A model generated the notes under the pieces. It saw only the letters and a program-made list of their open reading frames with translations, did no database searches and was not told the DNA's origin. 64,000 nucleotides of DNA, taken from NCBI GenBank assembly GCA_947626145.1, contig CANQRB010000010.1, positions 1 through 64,000 on the forward strand. The letters are read 5' to 3'. A program made the position numbers and the translations under genes. The stretch is from an uncultured Clostridia bacterium. Its GTDB lineage: Bacteria; Bacillota; Clostridia; UMGS1883. Below are positions 22,189 to 30,788 of this stretch, in pieces. Numbering within the stretch: the stretch's first letter is position 1; each line of letters starts with the position of its first letter.

Positions 22189-22902
22189 ATGAAGAAGACC
22201 CAGAAAATACTGGTGGTCGACGACGACGCCAACATTTGCGAGCTGTTGAGGCTGTACCTCAAAAAGGAGGGCTATGAGACGGTCATTTGCTCCAACGGAG
22301 AAAAGGCTTTGGAGGAGTTCGCCGCCGAGCAGCCGGATCTTGCGATTTTGGACATAATGCTTCCGAAGGTGGACGGCATGACGGTCTGCCGTGAGATCCG
22401 CAAGACCAGCAATATGCCCATCATCATGCTCACCGCCAAGGGAGAGACCTTTGACAAGGTGCTCGGGCTGGAGCTTGGGGCCGACGATTATATGGTCAAG
22501 CCCTTTGAGGGCAAGGAGCTTGTGGCCAGAGTCAAGGCCGTGCTCCGCCGCAGCGAGGTTCAGAAGGAGGAGAGCGAGGAAAAGATAATCCGCTATCCAA
22601 ACATCGTCATTAACCTTACCAACTACGAGCTCACCCTGGGCGACAAATCCTTTGACATACCGCCCAAGGAGCTGGAGCTGCTGTACTTCCTGGCCAGCCA
22701 CCCCAACCGGGTGTTCACCAGAGAGCAGCTGCTGGAGGACGTATGGGGCTTTGACTACTACGGCGACTCGCGGACGGTGGACGTCCACGTAAAGCGGCTC
22801 AGGGAAAAGCTGGAGGGCTATGACGACAGCTGGTCCCTCAAGACAGTTTGGGGCGTGGGCTACAAGTTCGAGGTCAAGCCGGAGGTGAAGCCTGTTGGGT
22901 AA
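22189..22902 (+). CDS. OmpR/PhoB-family response regulator
   Basis: 237 residues. Receiver domain 1-118: 'VVDDDANICELL', acceptor Asp near residue 55 in 'LAILDIMLPKVDGM', Thr in 'IIMLTAKGE', Lys in 'YMVKPFEGKELVARV'. The C-terminal winged helix (about 130-230) includes 'ELELLYFLASHPNRVFTREQLLEDVWG' and 'DVHVKRLREKLE'. A GAAGGGGG site lies ahead of the ATG. Its kinase overlaps by 8 bases. The HtrA gene follows, suggesting an envelope-stress circuit like CssRS/HtrA. Confidence 0.96.
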   Translation: MKKTQKILVVDDDANICELLRLYLKKEGYETVICSNGEKALEEFAAEQPDLAILDIMLPKVDGMTVCREIRKTSNMPIIMLTAKGETFDKVLGLELGADDYMVKPFEGKELVARVKAVLRRSEVQKEESEEKIIRYPNIVINLTNYELTLGDKSFDIPPKELELLYFLASHPNRVFTREQLLEDVWGFDYYGDSRTVDVHVKRLREKLEGYDDSWSLKTVWGVGYKFEVKPEVKPVG

Positions 22903-24334
22903 GACCTTGTTCACCCGCGTGTTCCTTACCACGGTGCTGGTTATCCTCCTGTCCTGCATACTGTCGGCGTCGCTGCTTTACAGTCAGCTGGGCAACTACA
23001 TAATCAGAACCGAAAGCGAGGAGCTGGAGGACGTGGCGGAGCGCGTGGCTGAAATAACCGGACAGTTCATTGACGATAGCTCCGCTCAGAAGTGGCTGTT
23101 CAGACACATTGAGACTCAGAGCCGGAATAACCGCTGCACCGTGCTTGTTATGAATACCAACGCCGAGATAGTCACCATGGCCGGCGGCAGCGATTACATC
23201 GACGTGGACAAACTGAGCGGCAGCCTCATAAGCAAGGCGCTGAAGGGCGAGGCCACAAGCGGGATAGCCGACAATGAGGCGGGCATCGCCAAAAACACCT
23301 TCGTTTGTACCGAGCCGATCTACGTCGAGTACAACGGCGGCTCCCTGATTATGGGGGCCGTGGTGGTCTGCAAGCCAATGCCCCAGATACAGCAGGCCCG
23401 GAACGAGGTAATGGGACTGTTGATAACATCTCAGTCCATCGCCCTGATGATAGCCTTCCTGTTCAGCTTCCTGCTGGCGAGGAGCATTTCGCGTCCTGTC
23501 AGCCAGCTCAACTCCGCGGCCAAGGCCGTGGCCTCCGGCGACTTCACCAAGAAAATCGAGTACCAGCCCAAGGACGAGATAGGGGAGCTGATATCGAGCT
23601 TCAACTATATGACCGGGGCCCTGAAGGAGATAGACGAGGCCAGGAGCAGCTTCGTCAGCAACGTGGCCCACGAGCTGCGGACGCCCATGACCATAATCAG
23701 CGGCTTTGTTGAGGGCATAATCGACGGCACCATCGGTGAGGACGAGCGGGATAAGTACCTTAACATAGTCCTCAGCGAGTCCCGTCGCCTGGGACGGCTT
23801 GTCAACGACCTTCTCCAGACCAGCCGCCTTGAGAGCGGCACCGCCAAGCTGGTGATGAAGCAGATCGATATAAACGAAATGCTGCGCAAAGGTGTAATAA
23901 GCTACGAAAACGCCATTACGGAAAAGAAGCTGGATGTGGAAGTGGAGTTCAAGCGTGAAAACTGCTACGCCGTGGCCGATGAGGATTCCATATACCGCGT
24001 CGTTATGAACCTGCTGGACAATGCCATAAAATACGCCCCCGAGGGCGGACATATAAAGGTACGGACCTCCGAGTCGGTCCGCAAGGTGGAGGTCAGCATC
24101 GAAAACAGCGGCGACGGCATCAGCGAAAAGGATCTGGCCCATATCTGGGAGAGATTTTATAAAACGGACAAGAGCCGCGGCATGGATAAGCGGGGCGTTG
24201 GGCTGGGCCTTTATCTGGTAAAGACCATAATCAACCAGCACAACAACCGTATATGGGCCGAGAGCAAGGAGGGCGAGTACACGAGGTTTACCTTCACTCT
24301 CGACAAGCCCGGCATAACCGGCGTGAAAAGTTAA
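22895..24334 (+). CDS. Sensor histidine kinase
   Basis: 479 residues starting with TTG at 22895, supported by GGAGGTGAAG 5-6 bases upstream. Two transmembrane helices (about 9-30 and 176-200) flank an extracytoplasmic sensor of about 145 residues. A HAMP domain (about 200-252, 'SRPVSQLNSAAKAVASGDFTKK') follows. HisKA has 'FVSNVAHELRTPMTIISGF', then HATPase ('NLLDNAIKYAPEGG', 'GVGLGLYLVK'). It is a PhoR/ResE-type kinase paired with the overlapping response regulator. The signal is unknown; downstream HtrA points to envelope stress. Confidence 0.96.
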   Translation: MGKTLFTRVFLTTVLVILLSCILSASLLYSQLGNYIIRTESEELEDVAERVAEITGQFIDDSSAQKWLFRHIETQSRNNRCTVLVMNTNAEIVTMAGGSDYIDVDKLSGSLISKALKGEATSGIADNEAGIAKNTFVCTEPIYVEYNGGSLIMGAVVVCKPMPQIQQARNEVMGLLITSQSIALMIAFLFSFLLARSISRPVSQLNSAAKAVASGDFTKKIEYQPKDEIGELISSFNYMTGALKEIDEARSSFVSNVAHELRTPMTIISGFVEGIIDGTIGEDERDKYLNIVLSESRRLGRLVNDLLQTSRLESGTAKLVMKQIDINEMLRKGVISYENAITEKKLDVEVEFKRENCYAVADEDSIYRVVMNLLDNAIKYAPEGGHIKVRTSESVRKVEVSIENSGDGISEKDLAHIWERFYKTDKSRGMDKRGVGLGLYLVKTIINQHNNRIWAESKEGEYTRFTFTLDKPGITGVKS

Positions 24335-24459
24335 AAAGTCTTGATATATTTTTTAAAACAAGTTTAAAATGAAGTTCATATCTGTGTAATAATTGTATTT
24401 TATAATAATCACATAATAAATAATCAACAGGTTGTAAAAAAATGAAAGGATGATTTTTT

Positions 24460-25746
24460 ATGACGGATTATAATGAATTCAATTGGAATGAAGAAGAAAG
24501 CCATGTCGCTGAGCCTCAGTCGGCCCCATCTCAGCTGTACACCGAAAATGTGCTTCGGCCAAAGAACAGCAAGAAGAAAAAGGGCGGCGCGAGGCTCGCA
24601 ATCGGAATTATCTGCGGCGCGCTGGCGGGCAGTCTTCTCTCAACCACCCTTGTGCTTGGCGCTTTTTCCATCAACGGTAAGAGCGGCGGCACCATGTTCG
24701 AGTCCAACCGCAAGGCCGACGTCGTCAACACCACTCAGGTCAGCACGGTTATCGGCAACGACAAGGGCGAGGAGCTTACCACCCGTGAGATCGCCAGAAT
24801 GGTCGGCCCCTCGGTAGTGGGTATATCCTGTACTGTTCAGTACCAGAATAACTTCTATTTCTTTGGCGGCGGAACTCAGACGGCGGTTTCCAGCGGCAGC
24901 GGCGTCATAATCAGCGACACCGGTCATATTGTGACAAACTACCACGTCATTGACGGCGGCAGCGATATAAAGGTAAAGTTCAACAACGGCGACGAATATC
25001 CCGCCACTCTTGTGGGCGGCGATGAGGAGTCCGACCTTGCGGTACTTAAGATCGATCCAGTGGACGGCATGACCGTGGCCGTTATGGGCGACAGCGATCT
25101 GGTAGAGGTGGGCGACAGGGCTATCGCCATTGGCAATCCCCTTGGCGACGAGCTTTTCGGCACGACCACTCAGGGCATTATCAGCGGCAAGAACCGTACC
25201 GTTACCGTTGACAACCGACAGATGACACTGATACAGACCGACGCGGCCATCAACAACGGCAACAGCGGCGGCGCCCTTATCAACGCCTACGGCGAGGTTA
25301 TCGGCATCAACAGTGTAAAGATTTCCAGCGGTATGTCCAGCACCGGCTCCGTTGAGGGCCTGGGCTTCGCCATCCCCATCAACGAGGTAAAGAGCGTTGT
25401 CAATGACCTTATCAACTACGGCTATGTAACCGGCAAGCCCCTTATCGGTCTGACCGTTCAGCCCATAACCACCGAGATGGCCCTGTATCTGCCTGTTGAT
25501 CACGGCCTGTATGTAATGGGCGTTACCGCCGACAGCGCGGCTGAAAAGGCCGGTATCCAGCGCGGCGACATAGTTATCTCCTTTGACGGGCAGGAGGTTC
25601 GTACCAACACCGAGCTCAACGCTTTGAGAGATAAGCATAAGGCCGGCGATAATGTTGAAATGGTTATCGACCGCAACGGCGAGCGCCTGACGATCATGCT
25701 CACTCTTTCGGAGGACAGCTCCGCAAAGACAAAGCAGCAACAGTAA
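24460..25746 (+). CDS. htrA: HtrA/DegP-type serine protease
   Basis: 428 residues. Cytoplasmic tail (1-45), one transmembrane anchor (about 48-70, 'LAIGIICGALAGSLLSTTLV'), then a trypsin-like S1C domain with His in 'VTNYHVIDGG' (about 161), Asp in 'SDLAVLKID' (about 191) and Ser in 'NNGNSGGALINAYGEVIGIN' (about 269). A single PDZ domain follows (about 335-420, 'LIGLTVQP', 'KAGIQRGDIVISFDG'). It degrades or refolds misfolded exported proteins at the membrane surface. It lies 126 bases after the kinase. The gap is AT-rich with a TATAAT but no convincing -35, so it may share the two-component promoter or have its own. Confidence 0.96.
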   Translation: MTDYNEFNWNEEESHVAEPQSAPSQLYTENVLRPKNSKKKKGGARLAIGIICGALAGSLLSTTLVLGAFSINGKSGGTMFESNRKADVVNTTQVSTVIGNDKGEELTTREIARMVGPSVVGISCTVQYQNNFYFFGGGTQTAVSSGSGVIISDTGHIVTNYHVIDGGSDIKVKFNNGDEYPATLVGGDEESDLAVLKIDPVDGMTVAVMGDSDLVEVGDRAIAIGNPLGDELFGTTTQGIISGKNRTVTVDNRQMTLIQTDAAINNGNSGGALINAYGEVIGINSVKISSGMSSTGSVEGLGFAIPINEVKSVVNDLINYGYVTGKPLIGLTVQPITTEMALYLPVDHGLYVMGVTADSAAEKAGIQRGDIVISFDGQEVRTNTELNALRDKHKAGDNVEMVIDRNGERLTIMLTLSEDSSAKTKQQQ

Positions 25747-25770
25747 TAAGCAAAACACTCAATAGTAAAA

Positions 25771-25806
25771 AGAAAATTCGCTCATAAGGGCGAATTTTCT
25801 TTTTTG
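25771..25806 (+). terminator. Terminator of the htrA operon
   Basis: GAAAATTCGC / GCGAATTTTC stem with a CTCATAAGG-type loop, followed by TTTTTTG. Confidence 0.85.
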
Positions 25807-25816
25807 TGTTCTTATA

Positions 25817-26058
25817 CTGATCCAAAAATTAAAATCATAAATATGCGGGTTTATTATGGTAACAATGACAGATTAAAAAGGCTTCCCCTCGAGGGGAAGC
25901 TGTCGGCGAAGGCCGACTGATGAGGTGTAGCCGCTGTGCGGCGTTAGTGTAACCGTAAACGTATAACGGATGCTTCGCATCCTACACCTCATCCGGCACT
26001 TCGTGCCACCTTCCCCTCAAAGGGGAAGGCTTTATTAGACGCTTTTAATTAGGATTAG
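25817..26058. mobile_element. MITE family 1, copy C (242 bp, opposite orientation)
   Basis: Reverse-oriented relative to copies A and B. TA flanks both ends; termini are CTGATCCAAAAATTAAAA and TTTTAATTAGGATTAG. Core hairpins match copy B base for base over most of the length. It lies between the htrA terminator and the stop of the convergent SbcC-like gene (26077). Confidence 0.88.
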
Positions 26059-26076
26059 TATTATATTTTCAGCATA

Positions 26077-28314
26077 TCATTTTGCTCTGCTGGAATGGCA
26101 AGTGAAATACAGTATCTGATATTCGTCGGATATTTCCTTCAGAAAATCCAGTCCGCCCCGTGTCCGTGCCTCGTCAAGGTTGGTGAAGGGGTCGTCAAAT
26201 ATGACGAAGGGCTTTTCCTCCCGGTACATGGCCTCGATCATGGCCATTCTCAGGCAGATGCCCGCCAGATCCCTGCGGCCCTGGCTTTGGAAGCGCAGCT
26301 CCCGCCGCTGGCCGGATTCATGTATGCCGAGGCTTATGTTGGCGTCGATGTCGAAGTCTTCCGGATGCTGGCCGTTCATCAATGAATAATACCTTCTGAA
26401 GCCCTCCAGCAGCGGGCTCATATAGCGGGAGGTCAGGCTTTCACGGGCCTGACGGAGCATGGAGCGTGTCTCCTTAAGCAGGCCATAGCGCTTTGTCTCC
26501 CGTGTGAGAAGGTTTTTCTTTTCGTGGAGCTCTTCAATGGCGGAGTCAATTTCGTCTTTTTCCCGGCAGAGCTCTGTAAATTTCCGCTTCCGGGCGTCTA
26601 TGTCCGAACCCGCATCGCTGATCCTGTCCGAGATTGCTCTCAGCTCAGAGATCAGCCCTGTCATGTCAATGCGTTCCGCCGGATCGGCGGCGGCTATGGC
26701 GGCGAAGTCCTCCCGAGCTTCAAAGTCCTCCTTTTTGCGGTGCGCACGCTCCAGCTCCTGACCGCGGACGTTGAGCTCGTCGAGGTCGTGCCTGAGGGTG
26801 CGCAGGCCCTCTCCGGCGCCGTCACAGCCGTTGGGGAGGTACCTGTTCAGAAATGCTTTCAGTGATGCCTCGGCCCGTGAAAGCTCTTCTCTTGGAAATT
26901 CCTCCTCAAATTTGCGGCGCTTGGCGGCAAGAGCGTTCAGTCTGTCGGCCTCGGCCCTCATGCGGTAAAGCCTGTCGGGTATGTCCCCGCTGTCGGTGTT
27001 CGGCCCCATCCCTGCGAAGAAGGCTTCAAGCTCCCGATCGATTTCCTCCAATTCGGCCGTGCCGTCACGGCGCGTTGACTTTGATTGCCTTTTTTGGGGA
27101 ATGAAAAGGCTTGCCGCGGCAAGAATGACGCCTGTCGCGGCGCAGACGACCGCAGCGGAGGTGCCAAGGATAAAGTAGGCGATAACGGCCAGTATGGCCG
27201 TAAGCACGGCAATTATGGCCGGGCACAGGAGCCTCGCCTGTCTGAGCTGTGGCCCGGCGGCGCTTATGTCCGATAAAAGCTGAGTGCGGCGGCTCCATTG
27301 TGCAATTTTTTTGTCAATTTCCTCGGAGCTCGGCAGCCTGTGCTTTTCCAGCTCCTCAAGCTCGGCGTACTCCTCGGGACTCGGCTCCGTCGCGGCGGCT
27401 TTCAGCCTCAGCTCGTTTATGCGGCTGAGGTTATTTTCCGCTTCGGTGAGCTCCGCGGCGTCTGGAACACCGGCGGGGAAACGCCCGAGCACGCTCTCAT
27501 ACTCGCTTTGGCGGGAGCTGTACTCGTCGGCTATCCCGACGTAGTCTTCCTTTTGGTCAATGAGACTGTTGACGCCCGAGGCTTTGTCCTGACGGTTCTG
27601 TAAGGCCTTTTGCTGACGTTTGAGCTCTGCCAGCTCCCCTTCCTCCCGTTCAAGGGCCGCCTTGCATACCTCAAGCTCCGCGTCTGCTGACGCCCCGCCC
27701 TGCGCTTTCCTTTGCAGCTCGTCGATCTCGTCTTTTAACTTGTAGATAGAGCCGGTTTTTCGGGTGGGGGAGAGCTTGTTGAGCAGATCATTGAGGGCTC
27801 CGTCGGCGGCCTCAAATCTGTCCATGTCGCCGGACATGGCCGTCAGGTTCCCAAGCCGCGAGTTTATCCTGTCGGTGGATTCGGTGACACAGTCGGCCTG
27901 TGAAATGAAAACCGTTCTCTTAAACGAGGCGTTGTCAAGCCCGAAGAGGGCTTCGCCCGGCACCGGCGAAAAGCCGTCGTATTCCAGATTGGTTCTTTCG
28001 CAGCGCAGAGAAAAGCTGTCCTTCTTCGCCGTAGCCCCGAAGGTGCGCTCAAGGATGTAGACTTCGCCGCCGACCTCAAATCGCAGGCTTCCGCCGTAGG
28101 TGCCGCCCTGCCACGGAGCGTAGCGTTTGCGCTCGTTACGGAAATCGTCCCGTGCGCTCTCCTCAAAGCCGTAGAGCATCACGCGGATGAAGGCGGCCAG
28201 CGTGCTTTTGCCGCTGCCGTTTGGCAGGCAAATGAGGTTAAGTCCGGAATTGAAGCTGTGATCCTGTCCGTTGAGTATGCCGAAGTTTTCAATGTGGCAG
28301 TCTATGAGCCTCAT
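26077..28314 (-). CDS. SbcC/YhaN-like AAA ATPase
   Basis: 745 residues with the SMC/Rad50-type plan. N-terminal Walker A is 'CLPNGSGKSTLAAFIR' (about 28-45). Long coiled coils follow (about 170-300 and 450-660), with a short hydrophobic hairpin of about 50 residues between them near 355-410 ('LLCPAIIAVLTAILAVIAYFI', 'AAVVCAATGVILAAASLF'). The C-terminus has signature 'RFQSQGRRDLAGICLRMA' and Walker B 'FVIFDDPFTNLD'. The paired membrane-like segments in place of a zinc hook are a feature of YhaN-type proteins. With the 4-base overlapping SbcD-like nuclease it probably forms an Mre11-Rad50-like DNA end-processing complex, possibly membrane-tethered. Confidence 0.9.
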   Translation of the reverse strand: MRLIDCHIENFGILNGQDHSFNSGLNLICLPNGSGKSTLAAFIRVMLYGFEESARDDFRNERKRYAPWQGGTYGGSLRFEVGGEVYILERTFGATAKKDSFSLRCERTNLEYDGFSPVPGEALFGLDNASFKRTVFISQADCVTESTDRINSRLGNLTAMSGDMDRFEAADGALNDLLNKLSPTRKTGSIYKLKDEIDELQRKAQGGASADAELEVCKAALEREEGELAELKRQQKALQNRQDKASGVNSLIDQKEDYVGIADEYSSRQSEYESVLGRFPAGVPDAAELTEAENNLSRINELRLKAAATEPSPEEYAELEELEKHRLPSSEEIDKKIAQWSRRTQLLSDISAAGPQLRQARLLCPAIIAVLTAILAVIAYFILGTSAAVVCAATGVILAAASLFIPQKRQSKSTRRDGTAELEEIDRELEAFFAGMGPNTDSGDIPDRLYRMRAEADRLNALAAKRRKFEEEFPREELSRAEASLKAFLNRYLPNGCDGAGEGLRTLRHDLDELNVRGQELERAHRKKEDFEAREDFAAIAAADPAERIDMTGLISELRAISDRISDAGSDIDARKRKFTELCREKDEIDSAIEELHEKKNLLTRETKRYGLLKETRSMLRQARESLTSRYMSPLLEGFRRYYSLMNGQHPEDFDIDANISLGIHESGQRRELRFQSQGRRDLAGICLRMAMIEAMYREEKPFVIFDDPFTNLDEARTRGGLDFLKEISDEYQILYFTCHSSRAK

Positions 28315-29393
28315 TCGATCACCTCCCCGTCGGCCAGGGCTTTGAAGCCATAGCGTATTATTGCCGCCTTGTCCTCCTCGGAGAGATTGTCCCGGGCCCT
28401 TACGGTTCTGACGAACTCGCCACGCAGAGAGAGGTCATGCTCAAAGGCGGAGTAGTCTATGCGCGGGCGGGAGCGGTCGGAAACCCTTACAAAGTAAAAG
28501 CTGTCCTCAAAATCCTTCTCCAGCTGAGTCAGGTTAAGCTCAAAGTCCGGGTCGGTTTCTCCGGTGAGGATTATGTGGAGCAGGTCGTCGGGGTTCAGCC
28601 CACTGGCGGAGGAGCGCACGGCGTCGGTGACCGCCGACTGCCCGTCCAGGCCGGTTATGTCCACCTCCAGCTCGGACAGCCGACGGCGGGCGAAGGGAAC
28701 AAATTCACTGCTCACCGTCCCCGAGGTCTCGTCGATGTCCAGCAGCATAAAGCCCTTTTCGCCCGCCTCATCAAAGCCCCGGCCCTCAAGACAGCCGGGA
28801 CAGCACCAACGGCCCCGACCGTCAAACTTTTCCTCACGTCGGGCGTGGACGTGGCCCAGGGCCAGATAGTCGATGCCTTTGCCGCGAAGCTCCCTTATAT
28901 CTATGTCCTCCGGATTTTGAGGTGAATTTTCCACCGCCTGTCCGTGGAGGACGACGATGTTTATCCTTTCCGGATCAAGCCTGAGGGAGGAGCAGAGCCG
29001 ACCGTGTCCGCCGGTCATTTCCGCTCCGGTGATTACAGTGCGGCCAAGCTCATAGCCCGTCCACTCGTCGCCGAAGAGCCGAAGGTTGGGCGGCAGGGGA
29101 GAGAGACCGGCCAGAAAGCTGTCCGCGTCATGATTGCCCCGCAGATAGTAAAACTCGATGCCGGGACTGCCGCAAATGGCCGAGGTGACGATATCCCTCG
29201 CGGCCTGAGAAACGTTTTTGGTGTCGAAAAGGTCCCCCGCGATTATTATGCCTTTTACGCCGTTGTCCGCCGCGTATTGTATCATTCGTGAAAACGTGTT
29301 CCTCAGCTCGGCGTTCCGCTCACGGGCCTTACCCGGCGGCAGAAACCTCATCCGGGAGTCAAGGTGCAGATCGGCGCAATGTATCAGTTTCAT
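28311..29393 (-). CDS. SbcD/YhaO-like Mre11-type nuclease
   Basis: 360 residues. Calcineurin-like phosphoesterase motifs appear in order: 'HCADLHLDS' (motif I), 'IIAGDLFDT' (II), 'YLRGNHD' (III), 'VVLHGQ' and 'YLALGHVHAR' (IV/V), all with intact metal-binding His, Asp and Asn. The C-terminal 'capping' part is acidic and shorter than in E. coli SbcD, which matches YhaO-type homologues. An 'AGGGTGAT' site precedes the ATG. The ATPase subunit follows with a 4-base overlap. Role: DNA double-strand-end or hairpin processing, by family. Confidence 0.9.
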   Translation of the reverse strand: MKLIHCADLHLDSRMRFLPPGKARERNAELRNTFSRMIQYAADNGVKGIIIAGDLFDTKNVSQAARDIVTSAICGSPGIEFYYLRGNHDADSFLAGLSPLPPNLRLFGDEWTGYELGRTVITGAEMTGGHGRLCSSLRLDPERINIVVLHGQAVENSPQNPEDIDIRELRGKGIDYLALGHVHARREEKFDGRGRWCCPGCLEGRGFDEAGEKGFMLLDIDETSGTVSSEFVPFARRRLSELEVDITGLDGQSAVTDAVRSSASGLNPDDLLHIILTGETDPDFELNLTQLEKDFEDSFYFVRVSDRSRPRIDYSAFEHDLSLRGEFVRTVRARDNLSEEDKAAIIRYGFKALADGEVIE

Positions 29394-29410
29394 GTTAAAT
29401 CACCCTATTC

Positions 29411-29440
29411 AAAAGGGGCCGCCGCAGATGCGGCAGCCCC
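29411..29440 (-). terminator. Terminator of the secreted M60 operon
   Basis: On the minus strand GGGGCTGCCGCA-TC-TGCGGCGGCCCC (one mismatch) followed by TTTT, 17 bases after the 64-aa gene. It lies just upstream of the SbcD-like gene's start. Confidence 0.8.
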
Positions 29441-29456
29441 TCCTCTGCTGTTTTAA

Positions 29457-29651
29457 TTACTCTACCCAGCTCTCCTTTTTGCCGCCCCAGTAACCGAACT
29501 TGTCATTGACGGTGCTGTCGGCAAAGCTGCTGCTGGTCTGGACAGTTCCGGTTTTGGTAACGGCCAGATCGGCGGACTGAAGAGCCATTATGTCCTCGCA
29601 GGAGGTGAGCCGAACCGCGTTAACGGCAGGAATAACAAATGTCTTTTTCAT
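29457..29651 (-). CDS. 64-residue small peptide of the M60 operon
   Basis: A short gene with a perfect AGGAGGT site 7-8 bases before the ATG, 12 bases after the 369-aa gene and ending right before a terminator, so it is very likely translated. The sequence starts MKKTFVIPAVNAVRLTSCED, has a Ser/Thr-rich centre ('TKTGTVQTSSS') and an aromatic C-terminus 'KFGYWGGKKESW'. There is no signal peptide and one cysteine. Peptides with an 'MKKxxxxPxVxxVxL' start are, from memory, frequent orphan genes in Oscillospirales, but I know no function. A secreted, modified (RiPP-like) or structural peptide are possibilities; no modification enzyme is nearby. Confidence 0.7.
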   Translation of the reverse strand: MKKTFVIPAVNAVRLTSCEDIMALQSADLAVTKTGTVQTSSSFADSTVNDKFGYWGGKKESWVE

Positions 29652-29663
29652 TGTGGTACCTCC

Positions 29664-30773
29664 TTATAATTCAGGTGTGAAGTCCATATCGAGATCGCTG
29701 TCGTTCACTTCGGATTCCGCGATTTCGGTGGGAACAAACTCGAGGTTTACCGCGTCGAGGGAGAGTACCTCAACAACGGATACCTCCGCCCCGTTGGAAA
29801 GAGTGGCCGTGCCGTCGCCGTTGAGGGTGAGCATATTGTACTTGCCGCTCTGATCCTCGGCGCCGGTGCCGTCGGTGAAGGCGAGACCGGCGGTGACGGC
29901 CTTGTCGGTGAGCTTGAGCACGTTGTCAGTTTTTGTCATTACAAGCTGGGCCTCTTTGGTGAGGTTGCCATCCTTGTCGATGAATATTTTACCGTTTTTG
30001 AGCACCTCGTTGACCTTGACAAGCTGATTGGCGCTGATGCGGGTATTTTCCTCAAGACCGGCTATGGCCTCCATAACAAGGCTGTAAACGCTGACGGGTG
30101 CGGTGGCGTTAAGGCTTTCAACGCCGCCCGAAACGCCCTTGGCCTGATACTGGCGGTTGGTGTTGACTGTGGCGAAGGACGCGCCGGTCATGCCCTCGTC
30201 GAGGTCGGCCTGGGTATAAACTCCGGTCTCGTCGTCCTCGGCATAGACCCGAATGGACTCGCCCTTAGTCTCGCCGTAGGTGAAGTCAATGGTGAAGTTT
30301 TCGCCGTCCCAGCCCAGAGAAGCGAAGAGATCCAGTCTTTGGGGAACGATCACGTCCACATCGGCCAGTTCCACGGGCTTGAAGGAACGGTCCACAAGTA
30401 TTACCTGAGCCTTGTCGCTGATACCGGTAAAGTCGATGTCAGCGCCGGACTTTATGTCGCCCAGCTTCATTTCTCCGGCGGCCTCGCGGAGGTCAAGGGA
30501 GTCAATGTAGAGAGTCAGAGGGATGGGCGTTCCGTCCAGTGATCTCATTACGCCCAGGTCGTCCCCGGCGGTGGTCAGCTCGTATGTGTTTTCACCCACG
30601 GTTATCTCCAGCTGAGCGGCGTAAAACTGAGTGCCGGCGTCCTTTATGGACACGGCCACATCCTTGCCCTTGCCGGACAGAAGAACCGAGGGGGCGGCTA
30701 TGGCGGGCATTGCCGCCATAGCCACGGAAGCCGAAGCTATAATTGAAATAAGCTTTTTAGTCGTGTTTTTCAT
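29664..30773 (-). CDS. Secreted protein of unknown function (369 aa)
   Basis: Signal peptide (1-27, 'IASASVAMAAMPAIAA') and an all-beta mature protein. The first part, 'KDVAVSIKDAGTQFYAAQLEITVGENTYEL', has a cohesin-like strand pattern but lacks clear cohesin signatures. The middle has 'FTIDFTYGETKGESIRVYAED' and the C-terminus is very acidic ('ESEVNDSDLDMDFTPEL'). It follows the 1800-aa dockerin-bearing M60 protein by 15 bases, with AGGAGG ahead of the ATG, and precedes the 64-aa peptide. A partner or anchor for the M60 protein is a reasonable guess, since a dockerin needs a cohesin somewhere; I cannot show it. Confidence 0.7.
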   Translation of the reverse strand: MKNTTKKLISIIASASVAMAAMPAIAAPSVLLSGKGKDVAVSIKDAGTQFYAAQLEITVGENTYELTTAGDDLGVMRSLDGTPIPLTLYIDSLDLREAAGEMKLGDIKSGADIDFTGISDKAQVILVDRSFKPVELADVDVIVPQRLDLFASLGWDGENFTIDFTYGETKGESIRVYAEDDETGVYTQADLDEGMTGASFATVNTNRQYQAKGVSGGVESLNATAPVSVYSLVMEAIAGLEENTRISANQLVKVNEVLKNGKIFIDKDGNLTKEAQLVMTKTDNVLKLTDKAVTAGLAFTDGTGAEDQSGKYNMLTLNGDGTATLSNGAEVSVVEVLSLDAVNLEFVPTEIAESEVNDSDLDMDFTPEL

Positions 30774-30788
30774 GCTTGTGACCTCCTT

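Noticed and set aside
29457..29651. Canonical lanthipeptide or sactipeptide precursor
   Set aside because: Only one Cys, no leader-type double-Gly site and no modification enzyme nearby; kept as an unassigned small gene.
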